Assembly: GCA_963711375.1 (NCBI GenBank) | Contig: CAVQDV010000005.1 | Location: forward strand, 2,170,001 to 2,234,000 | Length of the DNA: 64,000 bases | Direction: 5' to 3' | Origin: CAVQDV01 sp963711375 | GTDB lineage: Bacteria; Pseudomonadota; Gammaproteobacteria; Coxiellales; Coxiellaceae | Part shown: positions 34,436 through 43,784 of the stretch, piece by piece | How the letters are laid out: each line of letters starts with the position of its first letter | Numbering within the stretch: position 1 is the first letter of the stretch | Notes under the pieces: model-generated | Databases searched by the model: none | Seen by the model: the letters and a program-made list of their open reading frames with translations, nothing else | Told to the model about the DNA's origin: nothing | Position numbers and translations under genes: made by a program

Positions 34436-35650
34436 GTGGAGCAGCTTTTTGAGATTCAGAATTTACTCCTTGATCAGTTTGATCAAGAGCCTTTTTATTC
34501 GCGTAACTGTTTTAAGGAATTAACCTACGACAATCGCCTCACTGGGATTTTAGGTTCTCGCGGCGTTGGGAAAACCACCTTCCTACTCCATCAGGCGGCC
34601 TTGAAGGGCGCACGGGAGAAAAAAGCCTTATACATTTCTGCCGACAATTATTACTTGCTCAAAACACCTCTGATCGAGTTAGCAGATACGCTTTATAAAG
34701 AAACTGAAGTTCGCCTGCTTTGTATTGATGAAATACAAAAATACCAAAACTGGAATCAGGAATTAAAAAATATTTCAGATACCTACCGCAGTCTCAAGGT
34801 TCTTTTTACTGGCAGTTCTATGATCGACCTAGTGAAGGCTAAATATGACTTATCACGACGCGCGACGATGCATTATCTTCATGGATTTTCATTTCGAGAA
34901 TATTTGGAATTTTCCGAAAATATTAATTTATCAATTTTTTCACTTGAAGAAATTATTAAAAATCATGAAGAAATCGCTAAGCAATTGAAATTAAATGCGC
35001 CATTAAAATTATTTAATGATTACTTAAGGATTGGTTATTATCCTTTTTTTACAGAATTAAAAGTAGACCGAGAAAAATTTCAAGCTATTGAAAATGCTGT
35101 TCAAAAAATCATTTATGAAGACATCGCCAATTCTTATTCCCTAAAAACCCCCACGCTATTAGTTATTGAGAAAATGTATAAGTATATTGTTGGTTCTCTG
35201 CCTGGAGAAATTAGCGCTTATAAACTTGCCAGCACACTCGGAAAAGATTACGAGAGCATCTCTGAATATTTGCGCATTTTGGAGCAAGCTGGATTGCTGC
35301 GCTTCCTTTTTACTGAGAAAACTGGGAAAGCTCAACTTCGAAACCCAACAAAAATATATCCCGATAATTCCAATCTTATCTACTCGGCTTATTTGCCACA
35401 AGTTCCAGATCTCATTAAGGGAAAATCGCGAGAAACCTTTGTCATTAATCAGCTTAAAAATAGTCATTATCCTGTTTTTTACAACGAACAGGGTGATTTT
35501 AAAGTTAATGACAATGTATTTGAAGTGGGTGGGAAAAATAAATCGTTTAAACAAATGAAAGGCAATGAAAATGGCTATATACTTTCAGATGGAATTGTCA
35601 CAGGATTCAAGAAAAAAATCCCCCTGTATCTCCTGGGCTTTTTTTATTAA
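34436..35650 (+). CDS. AAA-type ATPase of the AAA_14/DUF4143 kind
   Basis: 404 residues. Walker A is G-S-R-G-V-G-K-T-T (about 38-46) and Walker B is RLLCIDEIQKY (about 92-102), followed by a sensor-like LFTGSSMIDL and SRRATMHYLHGFSFREYL, the usual AAA_14 pattern. A winged-helix-like region follows (about 240-285, SAYKLASTLGKDYESISEYL with LEQAGLLRFL), then a C-terminal nuclease-like fold region ending in V-F-E-V-G-G-K-N-K, similar to the D/E-x-K core of DUF4143 proteins. The start is GTG, placed after AGAGGG; the nearby ATG is out of frame. Such proteins are widespread and poorly understood. It has a tightly controlled promoter with two operators but no obvious partner gene. Confidence 0.85.
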   Translation: MEQLFEIQNLLLDQFDQEPFYSRNCFKELTYDNRLTGILGSRGVGKTTFLLHQAALKGAREKKALYISADNYYLLKTPLIELADTLYKETEVRLLCIDEIQKYQNWNQELKNISDTYRSLKVLFTGSSMIDLVKAKYDLSRRATMHYLHGFSFREYLEFSENINLSIFSLEEIIKNHEEIAKQLKLNAPLKLFNDYLRIGYYPFFTELKVDREKFQAIENAVQKIIYEDIANSYSLKTPTLLVIEKMYKYIVGSLPGEISAYKLASTLGKDYESISEYLRILEQAGLLRFLFTEKTGKAQLRNPTKIYPDNSNLIYSAYLPQVPDLIKGKSRETFVINQLKNSHYPVFYNEQGDFKVNDNVFEVGGKNKSFKQMKGNENGYILSDGIVTGFKKKIPLYLLGFFY

Positions 35651-35669
35651 TTTATTGCCGAGCAGAATT

Positions 35670-35688
35670 CCCTCCCATTAGTGGAGGG
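35670..35688. terminator. Small hairpin between convergent ATPase gene and valS
   Basis: CCCTCC / GGAGGG stem with a 7-base loop in the 47-bp gap between two convergent genes. No long T-run follows on either strand. Confidence 0.4.
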
Positions 35689-35697
35689 GCTTAAGAT

Positions 35698-38463
35698 TTA
35701 AGCAATTTGCTCGATTTCTGAGTATTGTTTTTTTAGCTTTTCAAGCGTTATTTGAGATTTTTCGAGCTTTTCTCTTTCTTTATCGACGACCTCTTTTGGT
35801 GCTTTTTCGACGTAGCTTGGATTTTTTAATTTTGTTGAGGAGACTTGTAAATCTTTTTGTAGCTTTTCGATTTCTTTATTTAAGCGCTTGAGCTCGGCTT
35901 CTTTATCGATTAAATCCGCTAAGGGAAGGTGAATTTCCAATGTATTCGCGATGGCCGTTGCAGAAGTCGGAATTTTTTCGCCAGGTTGTGCAAATTCAAA
36001 GTGATTTACCCTTGCCAGTGCAAAAATGTAGGATTCTAGAGCGTGACTATTTTCGGCATCTTCGGCGGTGCCTTTATTAAAAATTAATGAGATTTTTTGA
36101 GCGGGCGAAACACCGATTTCGCTTCGTAGATTTCGGATGCTCATGACAATATTTTTGAGCCATTGAATTTTAGTGCAAGATTCCGGCGAAAAAAGCTTAT
36201 CATCCACTTGAGGGTAGGGGGCCACCATAAGGCTTTCACCATGAATATCCAACATCGGCGCTATTTTTTGCCAGATTTCTTCGGTTATGAAAGGCATAAC
36301 GGGATGCATTAAACGAAGCAGGCTTTCAAAAACTTCCAAAAGAGTGGCGCGCGTGCCTCGTAATTCGGCTTCGCGACTGTTGGGATTATTCAAAACTACT
36401 TTGGCTAATTCCAAATACCAATCGCAATATTCATTCCAAGTGAATTCATAAATGGCCTGCGCTAATAAATCGAAACGATAGTGAGTGAGGTTTTCGTGTA
36501 CAGAATTAATAAGATCTTGAAGACGGCTTTTAATCCAACGATCTGCCAGGCTTAAGAGGCGATCAGAACCTTTGATATCGTGATTTTCCGTATTCATAAT
36601 CACATAACGGGCCGCGTTCCAAATTTTATTGCAAAAATTGCGGTAACCTTCGATGCGCCCCATGTCAAAATTAATATCGCGGCCATGAGTCGCAAGAGCA
36701 CAAAACGTAAATCGCAGAGCGTCGGTTCCATGAGGCGAAATTCCCTTTGGAAATTCTTCTTCCGTATGCCGTTTAATTTCGGCGGCCATTTGAGGCTGCA
36801 TTAATCCCGTGGTTCGTTTTTTAATGAGAGAAGCTAAGTCGATGCCATCAATTAAATCGATTGGGTCCAAAATATTTCCCTTGGATTTCGACATTTTTTT
36901 GCCATGGGCGTCGCGAATAAGTCCGGTGATATAAACTGTATGAAAGGGAATATCCTTGGCAAGATGAAGACCCAGCATCACCATGCGCGCTACCCAAAAG
37001 AAAATAATATCAAAGCCGGTCACGAGAACATCGGTTGGGTAAAAAGTGCGTAATTCCTCGGTATTTTTGGGCCAACCCAAAGAGGCAAAAGGCCAAAGGG
37101 CGGCGGTAAACCAGGTGTCCAAAACATCTTCGTCTTGGCGCAGGGCTACATTTTCCGCTAATTCATAACGCTCGCGAACCCCTTTTTCATTATGACCAAC
37201 ATAATGATTATTCGCATTATCATACCAAACTGGAATTCGATGTCCCCACCACAATTGTCGTGAAATACACCAATCCTGAATATTCTCGAGCCATTGTAAA
37301 TACGTTTTTTCCCAATTTTTAGGGACAAATTTAAGTTTTCCTTGCGAAACGGCATCGATAGCAGGTTTTGCGAGTGGGACCATTCTCATGAACCATTGAT
37401 CGGTAAGCAAAGGTTCAATAATCACGCCAGTGCGATCACCGCGTGGAATATTGACGACATATTTTTCTGCTTTTGCTAAAAGACCAAGAGCCTCTAAATC
37501 TTTTAATACAGCTTTTCTCGCCTCAAACCGGTCTAGTCCACGATATTGATCGGGGACATTTTCATTTAAGGTAGCCTCTGGTGTGAAAATATTAATGAGA
37601 GGCAGCTCATGTCGCAAACCCATTTCATAGTCATTAAAATCGTGTGCAGGAGTTATTTTGACACAGCCACTCCCAAATTCTGCACTGACATAATCATCGG
37701 CAATTATAGGGATTTCACGGTCGCAGAGTGGCAGGCGAATTAATTTGCCGATTAAATATTGATAGCGAGAATCTCGGGGATTTACCGCAACGGCAACATC
37801 ACCCAGCATCGTTTCCGGTCGAGTAGTGCAAACAGTGAGTTCGCCACTACCGTCGACAAGTGGATAACGCAAATGCCAGAGAAATCCTTCTTCGGGTTCG
37901 GTGACAACTTCTAAATCGGATACGGCTGTTTTTAAGGTTGGGTCCCAATTCACCAGTCGCTGTCCTCGATAAATTAGGCCTTCATTATAGAGGCGAATAA
38001 ATTCTTCTCTCGTGGCCAAAGACAATCCTTCATCCATACTAAATCGATCGCGAGACCAATCTATAGAGGCGCCCAAGCGTTGAATTTGTCCCTTGATTAT
38101 TTTTTCAGAAGTTTCAGACCATTCCCAGACACGTTCTAGAAATTTTTCCCGACCCAGGTCGTAGCGAGTTTGACCTTGCTCGGCCAATTGACGTTCCACC
38201 ACCATTTGCGTGGCAATTCCAGCATGATCGGTTCCACCTTGCCAGAGCGTGTTACGGCCTTGCATGCGTTGCGTTCGAATCATCACATCCATTAAGGTTT
38301 GTTGAAAACCATGGCCCATATGTAAGGTGCCCGTGACGTTCGGGGGTGGTAGCATGATGCAGTAAGGTAGACGTTCAGTCTGTTGTGCTTGGGAAAAGCG
38401 CTTTTCAAGCCAAAAATCAGACCATTTTTGTTCGATGGCGTTGGGCTGGTAAGTTTTATCCAT
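35698..38463 (-). CDS. valS: Valyl-tRNA synthetase
   Basis: 921 residues from the ATG at 38463 (MDKTYQPNAIEQKWSDFW), the normal ValRS start; the frame is open 90 codons further upstream but that part overlaps the next gene and has no similarity. Class I signatures are present: PPPNVTGTLHMGHGF (HIGH) near residue 45 and KKMSKSKGNILDP (KMSKS). The editing domain has the TTRPETMLGD motif, and the C-terminal coiled-coil arm (about 855-920) is complete. It charges tRNA-Val. It diverges from the phosphatase/lpt genes with a 70-bp gap. Confidence 0.96.
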   Translation of the reverse strand: MDKTYQPNAIEQKWSDFWLEKRFSQAQQTERLPYCIMLPPPNVTGTLHMGHGFQQTLMDVMIRTQRMQGRNTLWQGGTDHAGIATQMVVERQLAEQGQTRYDLGREKFLERVWEWSETSEKIIKGQIQRLGASIDWSRDRFSMDEGLSLATREEFIRLYNEGLIYRGQRLVNWDPTLKTAVSDLEVVTEPEEGFLWHLRYPLVDGSGELTVCTTRPETMLGDVAVAVNPRDSRYQYLIGKLIRLPLCDREIPIIADDYVSAEFGSGCVKITPAHDFNDYEMGLRHELPLINIFTPEATLNENVPDQYRGLDRFEARKAVLKDLEALGLLAKAEKYVVNIPRGDRTGVIIEPLLTDQWFMRMVPLAKPAIDAVSQGKLKFVPKNWEKTYLQWLENIQDWCISRQLWWGHRIPVWYDNANNHYVGHNEKGVRERYELAENVALRQDEDVLDTWFTAALWPFASLGWPKNTEELRTFYPTDVLVTGFDIIFFWVARMVMLGLHLAKDIPFHTVYITGLIRDAHGKKMSKSKGNILDPIDLIDGIDLASLIKKRTTGLMQPQMAAEIKRHTEEEFPKGISPHGTDALRFTFCALATHGRDINFDMGRIEGYRNFCNKIWNAARYVIMNTENHDIKGSDRLLSLADRWIKSRLQDLINSVHENLTHYRFDLLAQAIYEFTWNEYCDWYLELAKVVLNNPNSREAELRGTRATLLEVFESLLRLMHPVMPFITEEIWQKIAPMLDIHGESLMVAPYPQVDDKLFSPESCTKIQWLKNIVMSIRNLRSEIGVSPAQKISLIFNKGTAEDAENSHALESYIFALARVNHFEFAQPGEKIPTSATAIANTLEIHLPLADLIDKEAELKRLNKEIEKLQKDLQVSSTKLKNPSYVEKAPKEVVDKEREKLEKSQITLEKLKKQYSEIEQIA

Positions 38464-38533
38464 GGGTTTTCTCTTTTGAATTATGGCCAAATGCTTTACA
38501 ATGGGCGCGGTTTGGTGGTCTATTGTTCCATAA

Positions 38534-39160
38534 ATGAGAGGATTTGTCAGCTTTATGAAGTGTTGTTGCAAACGGTTTCTGACAATCGGAAAGTGGGCGG
38601 GTTTTATTCTCCTTTTCATGGTGGCTTTTTTAGGAGGCCAATATTGGCTCTGGATCCGCAAGGCCCATGAGGTAGTTCCGGGCGATTTATATCGCAGTGC
38701 GCAGCTCTCACCCAAGCAATTCCGAGAAGCCATTCAAAAAAATAAAATTCAAGCTGTTTTAAATTTACGAGGCGGAAATTCTGACGAACTTTGGTATCGT
38801 CAAGAACGCGAGGCGGCAAAACATGAAAATATTAGGTATTACGATTTGCCGATGCATTCTTACGTGATGCCAACGAAGGCGCAATTGCTCGCCTTAGTTC
38901 AAGTTTTGCTAACGAGTCCTAAGCCACTTTTGGTGCATTGCGAGGGTGGTGCTGATCGCACTGGGCTAGCGTCGGCGATTTATTTAATTTTGCAAAATAA
39001 ACCTCTTGCGGAAGCTGAAAAAGAATATTCACTTCAATATTATGTGATTTATGGAACGAGCGTGGGGAAGCTAGTTATTCCACATTATGCCGCTTGGCTA
39101 AAGCAAAATAATTTGCCCTCCTCGAAACAAAACTTTTTAAAGTGGCTAGAAAATTCATGA
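38534..39160 (+). CDS. Membrane-anchored dual-specificity-type phosphatase
   Basis: Up to 208 residues; a start at residue 8 (ATG 38555) is also possible. One N-terminal membrane helix (about 20-40, WAGFILLFMVAFLGGQYWLW) anchors a phosphatase domain. EVVPGDLYRSAQLSP is a typical opening, ..QAVLNLRGG.. carries the beta-strand, and the P-loop is HCEGGADRTG (C-x5-R). It likely faces the periplasm. The ATGA junction with lptF suggests co-expression with the LPS-transport genes, so an envelope lipid or phosphate substrate is possible. The substrate (protein or phospholipid) cannot be decided from sequence. Confidence 0.85.
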   Translation: MRGFVSFMKCCCKRFLTIGKWAGFILLFMVAFLGGQYWLWIRKAHEVVPGDLYRSAQLSPKQFREAIQKNKIQAVLNLRGGNSDELWYRQEREAAKHENIRYYDLPMHSYVMPTKAQLLALVQVLLTSPKPLLVHCEGGADRTGLASAIYLILQNKPLAEAEKEYSLQYYVIYGTSVGKLVIPHYAAWLKQNNLPSSKQNFLKWLENS

Positions 39161-40272
39161 TTATTTTTCGCTATTTATTTCGAGAAATTTATTCTTATTT
39201 ATTAGCGATCACTTCTGTTCTGCTCATTATTTTTATCACCAATCAATTTGAGCGCTATTTGAGCGGTGCCGCGATGGGAAGTTTTACCATGCTTACCGTT
39301 ATGAAAATTATGGCATTGCAGGTTCCGCTGCTAATCGGTTATTTACTTCCTTTAGGATTTTATCTGGCGATTTTGTTGGCACTTGGACGGATGTATATGG
39401 ATCACGAAATGACCGTTTTGTCTGCCTGTGGAGTAAGCCGTGCGAAATTATTAAGCGTAGTTTTATTTTTCGCAGTAATTTTAGCGATTTTTGTAGCCTG
39501 GCTTATGTTATGGGTTGAGCCCATTATCGAGGAAGATCAAGCAAAGCTCATTCAACATGCCGTGGCCAGCGCAACAGTTAGCAAAATTATTCCCATGCAA
39601 TTTCAGCCGCTCGGAAAAGCCGGTGTAATATATGCCGAGCAAGTGGATCATTCAAATAATGCCATGCATCAAGTATTTTTTGCATTTAGACAAAAAGATG
39701 CTTCTGGAAAATTAGGGTGGGATGTGACGAATGCTCGGAAAAGTTATGAAGTAAAAAGTGCGAATGGAGATGGATATTTTGTTTTTGATGAGGGGCATCG
39801 CTATGTGGGTATTCCGGGGGAGTTGAACTTTCAAGCCATGAAATTCCAGCGTTATGGTTGGCGTATTCCACAAATTGTTCCTCCGCTTTCGAATTGGCCT
39901 AATAATGTTCCGACCTGGGAGCTTATGAAAATGGCCAAAACGAACTTAAAAGCCGCAGGAACGATCCAGTGGCGCATCGCAATGCCCTTGACAGTAATTA
40001 TCCTAGCGTTAATCGCTTTCCCTCTTTCGCGTGTTAACCCTCGGCTTGGAAAATTTGGAAAATTAATACCCGCCATTTTAATATATACGGTCTATGCCGA
40101 TTTTATTTTTATGGGGCGCGCCTGGATTTTTGATGGTGAAGTGTCGCCGACCATTGGCCTGTGGTGGTTGCATGGATCCTTTTTAATTTTGGCCCTGGTA
40201 TTAAATTTTTATTCCGTTGGATTTAAACGAGTAGGGCGCTTAATATTGATGAGGCGTACACCATGCCAATAA
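39157..40272 (+). CDS. lptF: LPS export ABC transporter permease LptF
   Basis: About 371 residues from the ATG at 39157, which overlaps the phosphatase stop (ATGA); a GTG at 39142 is an upstream alternative. It has the LptF/YjgP layout: three N-terminal membrane helices with GRMYMDHEMTVLSACGVS, where the coupling helix meets LptB, then a periplasmic beta-jellyroll domain (about 135-260) and three C-terminal helices with FPLSRVNPRLGKFGKL. With LptG and the ATPase LptB it extracts LPS from the inner membrane. It overlaps lptG by ten bases. Confidence 0.95.
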   Translation: MIIFRYLFREIYSYLLAITSVLLIIFITNQFERYLSGAAMGSFTMLTVMKIMALQVPLLIGYLLPLGFYLAILLALGRMYMDHEMTVLSACGVSRAKLLSVVLFFAVILAIFVAWLMLWVEPIIEEDQAKLIQHAVASATVSKIIPMQFQPLGKAGVIYAEQVDHSNNAMHQVFFAFRQKDASGKLGWDVTNARKSYEVKSANGDGYFVFDEGHRYVGIPGELNFQAMKFQRYGWRIPQIVPPLSNWPNNVPTWELMKMAKTNLKAAGTIQWRIAMPLTVIILALIAFPLSRVNPRLGKFGKLIPAILIYTVYADFIFMGRAWIFDGEVSPTIGLWWLHGSFLILALVLNFYSVGFKRVGRLILMRRTPCQ

Positions 40273-41327
40273 TTGATCGCTATATTCGAAATGCTGTTAT
40301 TTCCGCGACGCTAATCGTCTTACTCATCTTGGCCGGCGTGCAAAGTTTTATGGAGCTCGTCTCACAGCTTTCTTTTATCGGCCAAGGCACTTACAGCATC
40401 GGCTTGGTTCTGCTCACAGTGCCTCTGCGTTTGCCCTCAGATCTATATATATTTTTTCCCGTGGCGGGCTTTATTGGATGTCTTCTAGGCATGGGCCGCT
40501 TGGCTTCGTCCAGCCAATTGATTGTGATGCGTGCCAGTGGAATTTCAATTGCACAAATTTCCTGGGCCGTCATAAAAGCCTCCTTGATTTTAATTCTGAT
40601 CATGACGCTCATGGGTGAGTGGATTGCTCCGCGTTTACAGCATAAAGCCGATCAAATTCAACAAGCAGCACTCGGAGACAGCACATATAATCCTCGTTTG
40701 CACAATGTTTGGCTTCATCAAAATAATCATTTCGTTCATATCGATTCAGTTTTATCCCCAAATAAAATGTCGGGTCTTTCCATTTTTGAGTTTAATAAAA
40801 AGGGTGAATTATTGTCAGCAACGAATGCCTCTACCGCTGTTAAGAAAGCCCATCGATGGTATATCGAAGATTCTCAAAAAACTCTATTTTTACCGAATAA
40901 ATTAAGAGAACAGAAGTCGGGGCTCTTGGCCTTGCCTATTGTATTTGATGCCCAACTTTTATTTGGCACGAGCGATAATATTCAAGCAGATTCGATTGCC
41001 TCCTTGGTTAAAGATATTGGTTATTTGCATCACAGCGGCTTGTTAGCGAATCAATATGAATTATCTTTGTGGCAGCGAATTTTGCAGCCATTTACGACGG
41101 TTATAATGATTGCGCTTGGCATCCCCTTTATTTTTGGTTCCCTACGAAGCTCTAGCATGGGGCACCGCATGCTGGTTGGAATTATTATTGGCTTTGCGTT
41201 TTATATGCTGAATCGTTTATTCGGTCCCATTACCATCGTCTACCAATTTCCGCCCGTATTGGCCGCCCTGACGCCAACGATGCTTTTTTTGTTGGCCTAT
41301 GGTATTTTAATTCGCAGAGTTAATTAA
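40263..41327 (+). CDS. lptG: LPS export ABC transporter permease LptG
   Basis: 354 residues. LptG-type pattern: IDRYIRNAVISATLIVLL, the coupling region GRLASSSQLIVMRASGIS, a periplasmic jellyroll (about 130-260) and three C-terminal helices with GIPFIFGSLRSSSMGHRM. It pairs with LptF in the inner membrane. Co-transcribed with the phosphatase and lptF genes. Confidence 0.95.
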   Translation: MPIIDRYIRNAVISATLIVLLILAGVQSFMELVSQLSFIGQGTYSIGLVLLTVPLRLPSDLYIFFPVAGFIGCLLGMGRLASSSQLIVMRASGISIAQISWAVIKASLILILIMTLMGEWIAPRLQHKADQIQQAALGDSTYNPRLHNVWLHQNNHFVHIDSVLSPNKMSGLSIFEFNKKGELLSATNASTAVKKAHRWYIEDSQKTLFLPNKLREQKSGLLALPIVFDAQLLFGTSDNIQADSIASLVKDIGYLHHSGLLANQYELSLWQRILQPFTTVIMIALGIPFIFGSLRSSSMGHRMLVGIIIGFAFYMLNRLFGPITIVYQFPPVLAALTPTMLFLLAYGILIRRVN

Positions 41328-41376
41328 CGTCTCTGTAACAATGACGTGAAACTTGCTTTTTAAGAGGAATCTGCAA

Positions 41377-42657
41377 ATGAAAAATGAGCCTACCTTATTT
41401 CAAAAAATCCAGCCCTGGTTAATTTGGGGCCTAGGCGCCAGCTTTTTTTTCTCAGAATATTTCGCACGTATCGATCCCAGCATTATTGCTGACCAATTAA
41501 TGAAAGATTTTAATGTCGGGGCCTTTGGCCTTGGCACCTTATCTGCCCTTTTTTATTACCCTTATATAGCCATGCAATTGCCCGTTGGGTCTCTGGTCGA
41601 TCGCTATGGCCCGCATCGTTTGATGACAGTGATGGCCTTAGTCTGTGGATTTGCGGCTATGTTGTTTACCTTCTCTCATTATTTTTGGATGGCGGGATTA
41701 GCGCGAATGTTAATGGGTTTTTCCGCCGCCTTTGCCTTTGTCGGGACATTGAAATTAGCTACCCTGTGGTTTGATCCTAAAAAACTAGGGCTTTTAGCTG
41801 GTTTGACACAAGGCTCTGGAATGTTTGGCGCCGCTGTCGGTAGCGGCGGCTTTGCTTTTTTAGTGGCCGCATTTGGGTGGCGGAGTACCATATTTACCAT
41901 TGGGGTCATTTTATTAGTGATCGGAGTTTTAATTGGCCTATTTGTTCGTGACGGAAAACCCGTCTTAGGCAATAAGAAGGTTTCCGAAAAATATGAGCCC
42001 ATGCCTATTTTAGAAGGTTTAAAAATGGTTTTTCGAAATCCGCAGAGCTGGTGTAATGCCGCTTATGTTGGATTATTGTATGCACCAACCGGCGCTTTTG
42101 CGGAATTGTGGGGGCCTTCTTTTATGCACCGTGTTTACGGAATTTCAAATACCCTCGGCTCAGTGATGATCAGCTTAGTGTTCATCGGCTGGGCTGTCGG
42201 TGGACCTTTAGTGGGTTGGCTATCGGATGCAATTGGAAAGCGTCGCCCCATTCTTTTTGCCTCGGCGGGTCTTAGCGGAATTTTGATCACCTTAATTCTT
42301 TTTGTTTTCCCCGGTTCGGGTCTTCCCCTTTGGGTCGTTATGACCTCTATGGTGCTGTATGGTATTAGTAATACTGGTGTTGCGATTTCCTATGCGGTAG
42401 CCGGGGAGATAAATCCCCTGCGGACGGCCGGTGCTTCCGTCGCCTTTGCCAACATGTCCTCCATTGCCGTTGCAGCTATTTTACAGCAGATTTTAGGCTT
42501 CATTCTGACTTATACTTGGAATGGTAAATATCTCAATGGACATCAATATTATTCAACCGTCAATTACAAACTCGCGATGATTGCCTTGCCAGTCTGCCTT
42601 TTAGTCGCCTTCATTCTGGTCTTTTTTATCCGCGAAACGAATTGCTCGCGGACGTGA
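41377..42657 (+). CDS. MFS transporter
   Basis: 426 residues from the ATG at 41377, which follows AGAGGA with good spacing; the upstream TTG is unlikely. Twelve membrane helices and the MFS loop motif G-S-L-V-D-R-Y-G-P-H-R between helices 2 and 3, with a second GWLSDAIGKRRPI after helix 8. The N-terminal WLIWGLGASFFFSEYFARID resembles Legionella/Coxiella carriers, including the Pht group that imports amino acids or nucleosides from the phagosome, but this is a loose comparison. It follows lptG after 49 bp. Confidence 0.85.
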   Translation: MKNEPTLFQKIQPWLIWGLGASFFFSEYFARIDPSIIADQLMKDFNVGAFGLGTLSALFYYPYIAMQLPVGSLVDRYGPHRLMTVMALVCGFAAMLFTFSHYFWMAGLARMLMGFSAAFAFVGTLKLATLWFDPKKLGLLAGLTQGSGMFGAAVGSGGFAFLVAAFGWRSTIFTIGVILLVIGVLIGLFVRDGKPVLGNKKVSEKYEPMPILEGLKMVFRNPQSWCNAAYVGLLYAPTGAFAELWGPSFMHRVYGISNTLGSVMISLVFIGWAVGGPLVGWLSDAIGKRRPILFASAGLSGILITLILFVFPGSGLPLWVVMTSMVLYGISNTGVAISYAVAGEINPLRTAGASVAFANMSSIAVAAILQQILGFILTYTWNGKYLNGHQYYSTVNYKLAMIALPVCLLVAFILVFFIRETNCSRT

Positions 42658-42774
42658 CGTTTCACTTCTCAGTTACATTCTGTTACAGCACTTAGATAGC
42701 AAAAATGGCTTAATTCAGGGAAAATAGGTCATATAAGAGCTCGTATCAGTTGAGCTAAAGTGAGAGGGACAGCA

Positions 42775-43779
42775 ATGCGCAATAACAATAATAAAACGAA
42801 TATAGGCAAACTTGTTCCATCGAGCTTGGATGCGTTGTTGATGCTCACTTATCTCACTTTGGCAAATGGTGTTGGTATATTTTCCTCAAGTGATGGTGAG
42901 CTAAAACTAAAAGTTATTTGTTCTGGGAAAAGCTTAAGTTGGGAAAACTTAAGTTCCGTCTCTTTTTCTTCATGTACCACAGCTTTCGCCATGGAAGCGA
43001 TTTTTACAAAATTTGAATCAAATCAACTTAACCTAAGTTTTTCTGCTACCCGTTCTCTTAATCAAATTGAAATCAATCATGATAAAAACAGAGATGTATT
43101 TGATTTGGTTCGTGAGCGTTTGAACAATTTGCCAACATCTGACGCTCAAAAGTACGGATGTCTACTTAGGGTTTTGGGGGAATATATAAACAAGGAGATT
43201 GATTCCCGAGATGCTATCAGAGAGGAGGCCATAACACGGGCATTGGAGGCAGCAGCAGCTAGAGCAGACGAAGAAAAACGAAAAGAAGAGAGGGCCCAGC
43301 AGAGCTGGTTTAAGCGCCTTAAATCTGTTCAGGTTCCAAAGGCTTCTGAAGTTCTGGTTTTAGCTGCACCAGTTGGTGATGCCAAAGCAGAAATGAATAA
43401 TGCATCGCTGAATACAGTGCTAAAAGAGCCCTCTGCCTTTCTAGAAGACAATTTGAACTCTGGGGAAGAAGACAAAATAAGCAGGATAGAATCTGTGCCT
43501 TCAATGTTGAGCGTCTTGGAAAGCTCGGATGCTCCCGAGGTCGTGGTTCAAGTGTCTGACAATCTTAGGGTGAGTAAAGTCCCAGAATTTTTCGGGCACG
43601 CATTAGCTCGAGCTCCAGTTGAAAATCAAAATCAAGTCAATAGAGATCAAAAAGAACCGCATCCTTTAGTATTTATAGTTAATTTTTTCAAATGGCTCCT
43701 TGAGGGTTTACTTGAATTGTGTGGTTTATATGCGCAATCTCTGGAAGAATATTGTCCTGCTAAAATGTTTCGCTGCTAA
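42775..43779 (+). CDS. Unknown 334-aa protein with hydrophobic C-terminal segment
   Basis: Start taken as ATG 42775, five bases after GAGAGGG; a GTG five codons upstream is less likely. No family recognised. The first 120 residues are mixed alpha/beta. Residues about 140-185 form a charged, Ala/Glu/Arg-rich helix, followed by a long low-complexity linker. A strongly amphipathic or hydrophobic helix (PLVFIVNFFKWLLEGLLELC) near the C-terminus could bind a membrane. A single TTAA half-site lies upstream, but no full PmrA box. It stands alone, convergent with fnr. Confidence 0.7.
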   Translation: MRNNNNKTNIGKLVPSSLDALLMLTYLTLANGVGIFSSSDGELKLKVICSGKSLSWENLSSVSFSSCTTAFAMEAIFTKFESNQLNLSFSATRSLNQIEINHDKNRDVFDLVRERLNNLPTSDAQKYGCLLRVLGEYINKEIDSRDAIREEAITRALEAAAARADEEKRKEERAQQSWFKRLKSVQVPKASEVLVLAAPVGDAKAEMNNASLNTVLKEPSAFLEDNLNSGEEDKISRIESVPSMLSVLESSDAPEVVVQVSDNLRVSKVPEFFGHALARAPVENQNQVNRDQKEPHPLVFIVNFFKWLLEGLLELCGLYAQSLEEYCPAKMFRC

Positions 43780-43784
43780 CAGCA

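Noticed and set aside
38464..38733. 90-residue N-terminal extension of valS
   Set aside because: No similarity to ValRS, overlaps the divergent phosphatase gene; the ATG at 38463 gives the normal start.
42714..42735. TTAA half-site upstream of the 334-aa gene
   Set aside because: Only one half (CTTAATTCA) matches; the second position is GAAAATAGG.
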